DNA from: an uncultured Bacteroidales bacterium
GTDB lineage: Bacteria; Bacteroidota; Bacteroidia; Bacteroidales; P3
Length of the DNA: 11,503 nucleotides
Assembly (NCBI GenBank): GCA_937915785.1
Contig: CALGGY010000138.1
Coordinates: 1 to 11,503, forward strand
Reading direction: 5' to 3'
Shown: positions 1 through 7,224 of the stretch, in pieces
Layout: every line of letters begins with the position of its first letter
Numbering within the stretch: position 1 is the stretch's first letter
Made by a program: the position numbers and the translations under genes
Notes under the pieces: generated by a model
Seen by the model: the letters and a program-made list of their open reading frames with translations, nothing else
The model's database searches: none
Told to the model about the DNA's origin: nothing

Positions 1-445
1 GATTATCAAATCTAAAAAACGGATACTTTTGCAAAAGATTCATCGGACACCAATATTGTTTTTTTTTGCTGTCGGCAACAAAGCGGAAAATACCAAGCAG
101 GATAAATAGACATTGCTGACAACGCCCGGAAAACAAACAAATGCAAAAATGAGACACAGTTAACCTCGTTTGCAACAAAAACACAATAACCTGATTGTCT
201 GTTTGATTTTGAAAATCTGTTGTGGTAAGTGCTTTGAATCACCTTTCGATTGCGGGCAAACTGTCAATCGTAGCACATGCAATGCCACTTAATGTTGTCA
301 AGTTATGATAGCGGCGTGTAGGAAACAGGGACTCTCGAAATAAAATGGAAGATCCTCATTTCAGCCACCATGCCCCGATGCCGCCTCTCTAACCAAATAT
401 GGTGACACCCTTTCCACATTTTCACCATTATTGGTTATAAGCGGT
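1..445. other. Gene-free upstream region
   Basis: No convincing gene is seen here. A minus-strand open frame from 242 down to 12 would encode 76 residues, but it has no recognisable family, signal or leader and is probably chance. Near the left edge, TACTTTTG at 24-31 fits the Bacteroidetes -7 consensus TAnnTTTG and overlaps a perfect 12-base palindrome (CTTTTGCAAAAG, 26-37). Its -33 partner would fall at or beyond the window edge, so it is not called as a promoter. A weak hairpin (CGATTG 247-252 with CAATCG 265-270) has no T-run. The stretch may hold a leader or small RNA, but nothing in the sequence proves it. Confidence 0.5.
391..436. repeat. Imperfect inverted repeat upstream of the porin promoter
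   Basis: AACCAAATATGGTG (391-404) and CACCATTATTGGTT (423-436) are complementary at 12 of 14 positions, with two central mismatches and an 18-base spacer. The right arm ends about ten bases before the -33-like element of the next promoter. It could be a two-half-site operator for the porin-imelysin-DHOR cluster or an RNA hairpin ending an upstream transcript. No T-run follows, which argues against a standard intrinsic terminator. The repeat is seen directly; its role is inference. Confidence 0.4.
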
Positions 446-478
446 CTTGGTGGTAATCGGTAATTTTGCACTTGTAAT
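446..478 (+). promoter_or_regulatory. Predicted Bacteroidetes-type promoter for the porin-imelysin-DHOR cluster
   Basis: TAATTTTG at 471-478 matches the -7 consensus TAnnTTTG and is followed by CA, as in the promoter at 7151. CTTG at 446-449, one mismatch from the -33 element TTTG, lies 21 bases upstream. Transcription would start near 485, leaving a short leader before the ATG at 498. This also argues that the in-frame TTG at 447 is not the real start, because it sits inside the promoter. Confidence 0.6.
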
Positions 479-497
479 ATTTTATAAAACTAATTAT

Positions 498-1814
498 ATG
501 AAGTGCAGATTATCAATATGTTGCATGGCTTTTTGCTTATTTGTGGGCCTGTCGTTTGTGGCTCAGGCTCAGCAAAGGTCATCCGCCGACACATCTAAAA
601 GCATGTTGCACAAGGCTTTCCAGCGTCTCACCGTGGGCGGCTACGGCGAGGCCGTGTACAACTACAATTTTTTCAGCGACAATTTCAACCGCTACTCTCG
701 CGCCGCCGACTATGCCGACAGCAAAGGCCACGGACGCGTGGACCTGCCTCATGCAGTGATAATGCTGGGCTACGACTTCGGTCACGGCTGGACCATGGGC
801 ACCGAAATTGAGTTCGAGCACGGCGGCACCGAATCGGCCATCGAAATGGAAGCCGAAGAGGCCGGCGAGTTCGAAAAAGAGATAGAACGTGGCGGCGAAG
901 TGGCTCTGGAACAGTTCTGGGTCGAAAAATCGTTCACCCCGTGGCTCAAACTGCGCATGGGACACATGGTGGTTCCGGTAGGAATGACCAACAACAACCA
1001 CACCCCCAACATGTTCTTCAACGTCTATCGTCCCGAGGGCGAAAACACCATTATGCCATGCACGTGGCACGAAACTGGCATCAGCCTGTGGGGCCATTTC
1101 GGCAAAAATCGCACATGGCGGTACGAAGTGATGGCCTTGCCGTCGCTCAACGCCAACATGTTCACTCAGGACGGCTGGGTACACAACGGCTCCGCATCGG
1201 CCTACGAGTTCAAAGTGGCCAACCACCTCTCCGCCGCCGCACGTATCGACAACACCTCCATACCCGGACTTAGGCTCAGCCTGAGCGGATACATCGGCAA
1301 CTCGTTCGACAACGACCTGCTCTCCAACACTTCCAAGAAATACGCCGATGTCAAAGGCACCGTCATTATAGGGGCTTTCGATTTCGCTTACCGCAATAAA
1401 TGGGTTACCGTGCGCGGCAACGCCGACTACGGGCACCTCTCCGACGCCGACCTCATCTCGGCTCACAACCTGTCGCAGAACCACAGCACCTCGTCGCCTT
1501 ACCCGCACACCCGCGTGGGCGAGGCTGCATACGCGTTGGGGCTCGAAGCCGGTGTCAATGTGCTGGCCAACAGTACTCACCGACAAAAACTCTACATATT
1601 CGCCCGTGGCGAGAAATACGACAGCTACGTGCCACACGCCAAACTCGACGACATACCGTGGTGCGAACGCACTGTACTCACGGGCGGCGTCAACTACTAT
1701 CCGCTGCCCGAAATAGCCATCAAAGCAGAAGGTGGTGTGCGATTGCTCGCCGACCAGTACAACAATGAGCCATGGGTTGCCGTAGGCATCACGTGGTGTG
1801 GATTTTTTAAATGA
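498..1814 (+). CDS. Outer-membrane beta-barrel (porin-like) protein
   Basis: This 438-residue protein is predicted to be an outer-membrane beta-barrel. A signal peptide covers residues 1-24, with a likely signal peptidase I cut after AQA and before QQ. The mature chain shows alternating, aromatic-rich amphipathic strands and conserved-looking porin phrases such as LEQFWVEKSFTPWLKLRMGH (138-157). Residues 111-137 form a strongly acidic segment with about eleven glutamates, probably in an exposed loop or turn. The ATG at 498 is preferred over the in-frame TTG at 447: it directly begins a good signal peptide and lies just downstream of the promoter. The imelysin gene follows after 39 bases, so the two are probably co-transcribed. 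Family-level identity and substrate are not certain; a role in iron or another cation is inferred only from the neighbours and the acidic segment. Confidence 0.75.
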   Translation: MKCRLSICCMAFCLFVGLSFVAQAQQRSSADTSKSMLHKAFQRLTVGGYGEAVYNYNFFSDNFNRYSRAADYADSKGHGRVDLPHAVIMLGYDFGHGWTMGTEIEFEHGGTESAIEMEAEEAGEFEKEIERGGEVALEQFWVEKSFTPWLKLRMGHMVVPVGMTNNNHTPNMFFNVYRPEGENTIMPCTWHETGISLWGHFGKNRTWRYEVMALPSLNANMFTQDGWVHNGSASAYEFKVANHLSAAARIDNTSIPGLRLSLSGYIGNSFDNDLLSNTSKKYADVKGTVIIGAFDFAYRNKWVTVRGNADYGHLSDADLISAHNLSQNHSTSSPYPHTRVGEAAYALGLEAGVNVLANSTHRQKLYIFARGEKYDSYVPHAKLDDIPWCERTVLTGGVNYYPLPEIAIKAEGGVRLLADQYNNEPWVAVGITWCGFFK

Positions 1815-1853
1815 TTTTAATAAATTAATGCATAAATTAACACATTATTAGCA

Positions 1854-3017
1854 ATGAAAAGAACAATCAAAAACATTATGATGGTTGCAATAGCAACCGC
1901 AACAATCGGAATGGTGTCATGTAGCAAGGACGAAAACAACGGCTCTACATCGGCCGACACCAGCAAGGCGAGCGTAATTGCCACCAATTTTGTGAACAAG
2001 ACCGTGGCACCCACCTACACCAACCTCGCCGCCAAGGCTGAGGAGCTGGTGCAGAAACTGCAAACCCTCAACGCATCGCGCACCGATGCCAATGTGGCCG
2101 CAGCATGTGAGGTGTTCCTCGATGCCCGCGAATGGTGGGAAAAAAGCGAAGCCTTCCTCTTTGGCGCCGCCACCGATTTCGGCATAGACCCGCATATCGA
2201 CAGCTGGCCACTCGACGTGGACGGATTCAACAACCTGATGAACTCTCCCGCCATGCTCACATCCCTTGCCGGCGATGAGGGCGACGAGTATGCCGGCGAC
2301 TATCTGGGCAACGCCCTGCTGGGTTTCCACGGTATAGAGTACATATTGTTTGCCAATGGTCAGCCCAAGTCTGCTACGGCCATCAACAACGACCAGATGA
2401 CCTACGCCATCGCCGTGGCAGGCGACCTGCGCAACCGCTGCTTCCAACTCGAAGTTAGCTGGCTCGGCGACGACGCTCCCGCCGCACATATCGAAAAAGT
2501 GGAAGACCTCGAGCTCAACAGCACCCTCAACGGTGGCTATAGCTATGGCGTAAATATGAAAAACGCCGGTCGTGCCGGTAGCTCCTACGTTACCGCCATC
2601 GCCGCCCTCGAAGCTATCGTGGACGGTTGCCGCACCATCGCCGACGAGGTGGGAACCTCCAAAATAGGCCAGCCCTACAGCGGCGAGGATCCCAACTACA
2701 TCGAATCGCCCTACAGCCAGAAATCTGTGATAGATTTCTACAACAACATCATCAGCATCCAAAACGTTTATTTCGGTGGCGTTCAGGGTCAGCGCGACGA
2801 AAACAACTCTCTCCACTCCTTTGTGGCCAGCTTCAACTCCAGCCTCGACGCCGAGGTGGTGGCCGCCATCAACAACGCGCTGCAGAAAATCGACGCCATG
2901 CCCAAACCTTTCGTCAACAATATCAGCGACGCCCGCAACGGCGAGGCATCCGACGCCTGTGGCGAACTCGACGAGGTGCTTGGCAAGCTGAATGCTGCTC
3001 TGCGCAATCTTGAATAA
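1854..3017 (+). CDS. Imelysin-family (peptidase M75-like) lipoprotein
   Basis: This 387-residue lipoprotein has a type II signal ending MVSC, with Cys23 as the lipidated residue. The next residues, SKDE, resemble the Bacteroidetes surface-export signal (K followed by two acidic residues), so exposure on the cell surface is likely. The imelysin signature GxHxxE is present as GFHGIE at 157-162. Other family-typical stretches are FLFGAATDFGIDPHIDSWPL (101-120), ADEVGTSKIGQPY (263-275) and ESPYSQKSVIDFYNNI (284-299). Imelysins (IrpA, EfeO relatives) are iron-associated; the GxHxxE site is thought to bind metal, and peptidase activity is doubtful for many members. The DHOR gene follows after 27 bases, a pairing also known in other bacteria. 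The fold and family are secure; the ligand is not known. Confidence 0.92.
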   Translation: MKRTIKNIMMVAIATATIGMVSCSKDENNGSTSADTSKASVIATNFVNKTVAPTYTNLAAKAEELVQKLQTLNASRTDANVAAACEVFLDAREWWEKSEAFLFGAATDFGIDPHIDSWPLDVDGFNNLMNSPAMLTSLAGDEGDEYAGDYLGNALLGFHGIEYILFANGQPKSATAINNDQMTYAIAVAGDLRNRCFQLEVSWLGDDAPAAHIEKVEDLELNSTLNGGYSYGVNMKNAGRAGSSYVTAIAALEAIVDGCRTIADEVGTSKIGQPYSGEDPNYIESPYSQKSVIDFYNNIISIQNVYFGGVQGQRDENNSLHSFVASFNSSLDAEVVAAINNALQKIDAMPKPFVNNISDARNGEASDACGELDEVLGKLNAALRNLE

Positions 3018-3044
3018 CATTTAATAACGGAAAAGTATTTACAA

Positions 3045-4670
3045 ATGAAAAAAACAACTTTCAAACTTTCCGCAACAGTGGTTGCCGCCCTATCGCTAAT
3101 GGCAGGGGTGGCAATCACATCGTGCGCCGATGAGAACACCTCATCGGGCGGCGGACGTGTTGAGGACCTTCCCGAAGGCACTTACACCGGCGGTGAGCTG
3201 GGCACTACCTTCAACTCCTCGTCGTCGGCCTACGAGGACCCCGCCCCGGCAGTGGAAAACGCCGGTATGGTGGCGGCTTTCAAAGCCGGTGAGTTCTTTT
3301 TCGAACGCACCATTACCCAAAACACCAAGCCTTTCAACGGCTTGGGGCCACTTTACGTCCGATCCTCGTGCGAGGCTTGCCACCCGAGCTACGGACACGG
3401 CAAACGTATGGACCGCTATCGTGCCGACGACTGGGGCAACGGATACCTGCTTGTGGTTACCGACGACCAGGACAACTACCTGAGTTCCCTTACGGGGATG
3501 CCGCAAACCAAAGCCGTGCCGCCTTTCAAAGCGCCTATCGACGAAGACCAGATTGTTATTAACTGGATGTACGCCACCGACCGCTGGGGCAACCAATTCC
3601 CCGACGGCGAGACCTACGCCCTTATCTATCCCGAAGTTACCATCCCCGAAGCGGCATACTACGTGCCTCTGCAGGTGGGCGGCAACACCGTACCTTACTC
3701 CAAAGTTAAGGTGCGTCTGGAAAGCACCATCGGAGTGTATGGTGTGGGACTTGTCGACGCTATCCCCGACGACTCGCTCAAGGCTCAGTACCAGCGCGAG
3801 GCCGCCGCTGGAGTGCAGCTCAATCCGGCTTTCTGGGCTGGCAACGACTGGGGCCCATCGGCAGGATATACCTGCGGCGACCACAAACACCCCAAACGCT
3901 ACACCTACGCCCTTACCCGCGGACCCTTGCAGGACGCTCCAGGTGCCAACGCCATCTGGAACATCACCAACGTAACCCATCCTACCAAAATGGGGCACTA
4001 CATGACCGCCGCCTACGCCACCACGGCTTCGCAGGACCCCGACGTGCAATCGCAGTTCTACAGCTATTTTCCACAATACAACCTTACGGGAAATGTTGAG
4101 ACGGATATCTACAACTACCTGATGATGACCAACATACCCGACTCGCTGAAAGTGCCCGAAATGAGTGGCGATGACTACGCCAATTTCATGGTATGGCACC
4201 GCGGACTGGCAGTGCCCGCCGCACGTAACCTCGGCGACACCACCATCCAACGAGGCAAAAAGCTATTTTCCGAGATTGGCTGCGCCTACTGCCACCGTCC
4301 CAGCTGGACCACCGGCGACGACCGTTTCCACGACCCCGCCGGTTTCTTCGATGTGGCCGACTCGCGCCTGCCGCGCTTCCCGCATCAGAAAATATGGCCG
4401 TATTCCGATTTCGTTCAGCACCGCCTGTTTATGAAAAATGACATACGTACTGGCTGGTGCCGCACAACACCGCTGTGGGGACGCGGACTCTCCCAAACCT
4501 GCACCGGCGCAAGCGACCGCCTGCACGACTGCCGAGCACGTACCGTAATCGAAGCCATCATGTGGCACGGCTACAGCCGTCAGAGCGACGCTTACGAGAG
4601 CACCGTGCGTTTCCGCAACCTGCCCAAATCCGACCGCGACGCCATTGTTAAATTCATTGAGGCAATTTGA
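3045..4670 (+). CDS. Di-haem oxidoreductase-family (DHOR/DUF1111) lipoprotein
   Basis: This 541-residue protein is a c-type di-haem protein of the DHOR family (once called thiol oxidoreductase), distantly like MauG and di-haem peroxidases. Two covalent haem sites are visible: CEACH (Cys109, Cys112, His113) and CAYCH (Cys413, Cys416, His417). The C-terminal family motifs are clear: WPYSDFVQH (451-459), TTPLWGRGL (474-482) and LHDCRARTVIEAIMWHG (493-509). The export signal ends ITSC, with Cys27 lipidated and acidic residues (DE) following, so it is membrane anchored and possibly surface exposed. Extra cysteines at 472, 486 and 496 could form a disulfide near the C-terminus. Its haem must be attached outside the cytoplasm, and the downstream ccsBA gene encodes the enzyme type for this. 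The reaction is unknown; electron transfer or redox handling of iron alongside imelysin is inference. Confidence 0.9.
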   Translation: MKKTTFKLSATVVAALSLMAGVAITSCADENTSSGGGRVEDLPEGTYTGGELGTTFNSSSSAYEDPAPAVENAGMVAAFKAGEFFFERTITQNTKPFNGLGPLYVRSSCEACHPSYGHGKRMDRYRADDWGNGYLLVVTDDQDNYLSSLTGMPQTKAVPPFKAPIDEDQIVINWMYATDRWGNQFPDGETYALIYPEVTIPEAAYYVPLQVGGNTVPYSKVKVRLESTIGVYGVGLVDAIPDDSLKAQYQREAAAGVQLNPAFWAGNDWGPSAGYTCGDHKHPKRYTYALTRGPLQDAPGANAIWNITNVTHPTKMGHYMTAAYATTASQDPDVQSQFYSYFPQYNLTGNVETDIYNYLMMTNIPDSLKVPEMSGDDYANFMVWHRGLAVPAARNLGDTTIQRGKKLFSEIGCAYCHRPSWTTGDDRFHDPAGFFDVADSRLPRFPHQKIWPYSDFVQHRLFMKNDIRTGWCRTTPLWGRGLSQTCTGASDRLHDCRARTVIEAIMWHGYSRQSDAYESTVRFRNLPKSDRDAIVKFIEAI

Positions 4671-4691
4671 TTGCATTTTTTTAACTTTCTT

Positions 4692-4744
4692 CCCCAAGTA
4701 CGGTGGGGCCTCCCAGCCCCACCGTAGCAAATGGGGCTTTTTTT
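4692..4744 (+). terminator. Intrinsic terminator with a competing upstream hairpin
   Basis: AGCCCCA (4715-4721) pairs with TGGGGCT (4732-4738) around a 10-base loop, and seven T residues (4738-4744) follow: a standard intrinsic terminator for the porin-imelysin-DHOR transcript. The same left arm is also part of a perfect 11-bp hairpin, TACGGTGGGGC (4699-4709) with GCCCCACCGTA (4716-4726) and a 6-base loop, which has no T-run of its own. Both cannot form at once. This may be a simple terminator beside a palindromic repeat, or an attenuator controlling read-through into ccsBA. No convincing promoter was found between here and 4811, so ccsBA may depend partly on read-through. Confidence 0.65.
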
Positions 4745-4810
4745 AACCATTTTTTTTGACCTGATTTTTTTACTTACAGAAAACAAAGTCCCCTCCCCAA
4801 ATATTTTTTT

Positions 4811-7027
4811 ATGCGTAAACAAAAGATAATCAATATAATAAAAATGGCATTGCTTGTTGTCGTTATAGTGGCTATGATGGCCGGTACCGTAGTGGAAAAA
4901 TTCAACGGCAACGCCTTTGCTATGGACAAAGTGTATGCTTCGCCGTGGTTCATCGGCCTGCTGGCATTGGTGGCGGCTATGGCCGTTGCCGAGATAGTGC
5001 TGCGCCGCCTGTGGAAAACGCCCTCACTTCTGCTTGTTTACTCCTCCGTAGTGGTGATTTTGGCCGGCGGATTGTGTACCTATCTGTTTGGCGTTCACGG
5101 CAGTATGAAACTTGAGCCCGAAAAACCCACCAGCTCTTTCTCTGTGGACAATAATGTCACAAGACAGCTGCCTTTCACCATAACCCTCAGCAGTTTCGAG
5201 ATGGTGCCTTATCCGGGCACCCATTCGCCAATGGATTTTGTAAGCCATGTGGCAGTGGCCGAAACCGACGCCGCACCACAAAATTTCGACATATCTATGA
5301 ACAACATCCTGAAATACAACGGTTACCGTTTCTATCAGGAGGATTTCGACATGGAGGGCAACTCCACCCTCAGCGTGTCGCACGACCCTATTGGCATTGC
5401 CGTTACCTACGCCGGTTTCTGCCTGCTTATCATTGGTTTGCTGTGGCTTATGATTGCCAAACAGGGACCTTTCCGCACCTTGTTGCGGGGCATGAAAACC
5501 GCCGCCGCAGTGCTTCTCTTGATGTTACTCTCGGTGCAAGGAGCATCGGCACAGCGTGTGCTGCCCAAAGCCACCGCCGACAAAATGGGGCAGATGTACG
5601 TGCTTTACAAAGGACGTATCTGTCCGTTGCAGACCTTGGCCAAGGATTTTACCACAAAACTCTGTGGCACATCCACTTACAAGGGTTTTACCCCCGAACA
5701 GGTGCTCAGCGGCTGGATGTTCTATTTCGACGATTGGAGCAATGAACCCATGTTTAAGATAAAAGGTGGTGATGTTCAGAAACTTATGGGTATCGACGGC
5801 CGTTGGGCCACCCTGCGCGATTTCTCCGACTCGGTGGGCGAAAACCCCGTGGCCAACGCCCTTAAAAACATTGCCCCCGGCAACCCTGCCGCCAAAAACT
5901 TACGCGCTGCCGATGAGAAATACAACCTTATCAATATGCTCTACAACGGCAAGCTTCTCAAAATTTTCCCGCTGCAAGGTCCTATGGGCGGACTTTCGTG
6001 GTACTCGCAAAACGACGATATTCCCCAAACTGTAACCGACACGGCCGAATATCTATTTATACGCAAGTACATGAGCTATTCGCAGGAGCTTGTGGCTTTC
6101 GGCGATATGGACGGTCTGGCCACGTTGTTCGAAAAAACGCGCAAGTTCCAGCAGCAACGCGCCGCCGATGTGCTTCCCTCCGACACCCAGTTTGCCGCCG
6201 AGCGTCTCTACAACCGTCTTTCAGCCGGGCGATGGCTGGCCATGGCAAGCATCACCCTGGGCCTGCTGGGCTTTGCCTACGCGCTGTTCCGCCTTGTGCG
6301 CGGACGCCGTATGCACCGTTGGGTGCGCCTTTGCTCCGCGGTGTGGGTAACTCTGCTAACACTGTTCCTTATCACTATTTTTGTGCTTAAATGGATAGCC
6401 GGCGGGCACATACCCATGGCTGGCGGTTTCGACAGCATGAACCTGATGGCCATTGCCATAGGCGTTGTGGTGCTTATTGCTTGCCGCCGCTACGAGATGG
6501 CTCTGCCCATAGGCATGATGGCAAGCGGCTTTGTGCTGCTGGTGGCCATGATGGGTGGCGCCAACCCTCCCATAACTCACCTTATGCCAGTGCTGGCCTC
6601 GCCGCTGCTAAGCATGCACGTAAGCGTTATAATGCTGGCCTACGCCATGTTCTTCTTTACCATGATAAATGGGGTTGGGGCGCTGTTTGTGGGTCTTGGC
6701 AAAAAGGAAAATGCAGTGCCGCTGCAGCAACGTATGCGCGACATCAGTATGGTGATGATATATCCAGCCGTATTTTTGCTCGCCCTCGGCACCTGCATAG
6801 GCTCTGTGTGGGCCAACGTTTCGTGGGGCAACTACTGGGCTTGGGACCCCAAGGAGGTGTGGGCGCTGATAACACTGCTGGTGTATTCCGTGCCGCTGAT
6901 GAACCAGTTCAAACCGCTGCAAAAGCCCAAGGTTTTCCACATCTACTGCGTGGTGGCATTTCTCAGCGTACTGATTACCTATTTCGGAGTTAACCTGATT
7001 TTGGGAGGCGTTCATGCCTACAATTGA
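4811..7027 (+). CDS. ccsBA: Fused System II cytochrome c synthetase (CcsBA / ResB-CcsA type)
   Basis: This 738-residue membrane protein would carry haem across the inner membrane and attach it to CxxCH motifs of exported c-type cytochromes. The N-terminal ResB/CcsB-like part has hydrophobic segments at about 11-29, 46-64, 72-94 and 193-215, with an extracytoplasmic section between. A further hydrophobic stretch (229-247) ends ASAQ and leads into a large extracytoplasmic domain (about 250-470). The CcsA part then has several membrane helices with the haem-binding WWD motif, WGNYWAWDPKE, at 672-682. Candidate haem-ligand histidines are His590 and His603 flanking the WWD region and His735 near the C-terminus. 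It is set off from the DHOR gene by 140 bases with a terminator and followed by another terminator. The DHOR protein is the obvious local client, although other cytochromes in the cell may also use it. No Shine-Dalgarno sequence is seen; the leader is T-rich. Confidence 0.93.
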   Translation: MRKQKIINIIKMALLVVVIVAMMAGTVVEKFNGNAFAMDKVYASPWFIGLLALVAAMAVAEIVLRRLWKTPSLLLVYSSVVVILAGGLCTYLFGVHGSMKLEPEKPTSSFSVDNNVTRQLPFTITLSSFEMVPYPGTHSPMDFVSHVAVAETDAAPQNFDISMNNILKYNGYRFYQEDFDMEGNSTLSVSHDPIGIAVTYAGFCLLIIGLLWLMIAKQGPFRTLLRGMKTAAAVLLLMLLSVQGASAQRVLPKATADKMGQMYVLYKGRICPLQTLAKDFTTKLCGTSTYKGFTPEQVLSGWMFYFDDWSNEPMFKIKGGDVQKLMGIDGRWATLRDFSDSVGENPVANALKNIAPGNPAAKNLRAADEKYNLINMLYNGKLLKIFPLQGPMGGLSWYSQNDDIPQTVTDTAEYLFIRKYMSYSQELVAFGDMDGLATLFEKTRKFQQQRAADVLPSDTQFAAERLYNRLSAGRWLAMASITLGLLGFAYALFRLVRGRRMHRWVRLCSAVWVTLLTLFLITIFVLKWIAGGHIPMAGGFDSMNLMAIAIGVVVLIACRRYEMALPIGMMASGFVLLVAMMGGANPPITHLMPVLASPLLSMHVSVIMLAYAMFFFTMINGVGALFVGLGKKENAVPLQQRMRDISMVMIYPAVFLLALGTCIGSVWANVSWGNYWAWDPKEVWALITLLVYSVPLMNQFKPLQKPKVFHIYCVVAFLSVLITYFGVNLILGGVHAYN

Positions 7028-7045
7028 TTGTAAATTAACATGATA

Positions 7046-7072
7046 AAGGTCGGGTAACACCGGCCTTTTTTT
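7046..7072 (+). terminator. Intrinsic terminator after ccsBA
   Basis: AAGGTCGG (7046-7053) pairs with CCGGCCTT (7060-7067) as an 8-bp stem with one T-G wobble and a 6-base loop, and T residues run on to 7072. It starts 19 bases after the ccsBA stop codon and separates ccsBA from the haem operon. Confidence 0.85.
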
Positions 7073-7080
7073 GTTTCTAT

Positions 7081-7098
7081 ACCTAAAAAATATTAGGT
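7081..7098. repeat. Short inverted repeat between terminator and promoter
   Basis: ACCTAA (7081-7086) and TTAGGT (7093-7098) form a perfect 6-base inverted repeat with an A/T-rich 6-base spacer. It lies 30 bases upstream of the -33 element. It may be a second regulator site or chance in A/T-rich DNA. Confidence 0.3.
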
Positions 7099-7107
7099 TT
7101 TGCCCTG

Positions 7108-7124
7108 CAAATCATCATTATTTG
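7108..7124. promoter_or_regulatory. Candidate operator (8-1-8 inverted repeat) for the haem operon
   Basis: CAAATCAT (7108-7115), a central C, and ATTATTTG (7117-7124) are complementary at 7 of 8 positions. This A/T-rich architecture is that of Fur-family sites (a 7-1-7 core). It ends three bases before the -33 TTTG at 7128, where a bound repressor could block RNA polymerase. The repeat is seen directly; Fur binding is inferred from architecture, position and the iron/haem nature of the downstream genes. The bases do not closely match the E. coli Fur box. Confidence 0.45.
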
Positions 7125-7127
7125 TTA

Positions 7128-7158
7128 TTTGGCCGGTGCCAGCCAATTGCTATCTTTG
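7128..7158 (+). promoter_or_regulatory. Predicted promoter of the haem-acquisition operon
   Basis: TTTG at 7128-7131 (-33 element), a 19-base spacer, and TATCTTTG at 7151-7158 (-7 element, consensus TAnnTTTG) match the Bacteroidetes housekeeping sigma factor promoter fully. Transcription would begin near 7165, giving a leader of about 60 bases, strongly A/T-rich, before the ATG at 7225. Confidence 0.8.
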
Positions 7159-7224
7159 CATTGTTCCGAACGTAATTTTATTGTTAATAAATAATTATAA
7201 ATCAACAAAATAAATACAAACAAC

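Noticed and set aside
12..242. 76-residue open frame on the minus strand
   Set aside because: No family resemblance, no leader features and composition like the surrounding A/T-rich gap.
447..497. Upstream TTG start extending the porin-like protein by 17 residues
   Set aside because: The extension overlaps the predicted promoter and would bury the signal peptide; ATG at 498 gives a standard one.
579..1637. Long open frame of 352 codons on the minus strand opposite the porin gene
   Set aside because: It mirrors a well-supported gene with a signal peptide. Its translation is low in complexity (rich in Val, Gly, His) and matches no family, as expected from G+C-rich codons read in reverse.
1917..3020. 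Open frame of 367 codons on the minus strand opposite the imelysin gene
   Set aside because: The + strand carries clear imelysin motifs and a lipobox. The reverse frame has no recognisable domain and no credible leader.
3141..4250. Open frame of 369 codons on the minus strand opposite the DHOR gene
   Set aside because: The + strand frame has both CxxCH sites and the family C-terminus; the reverse frame is a compositional shadow.
4745..4810. Possible separate promoter for ccsBA
   Set aside because: TTTG occurs at 4755-4758, but no TAnnTTTG lies at the right spacing; transcription from here cannot be supported.
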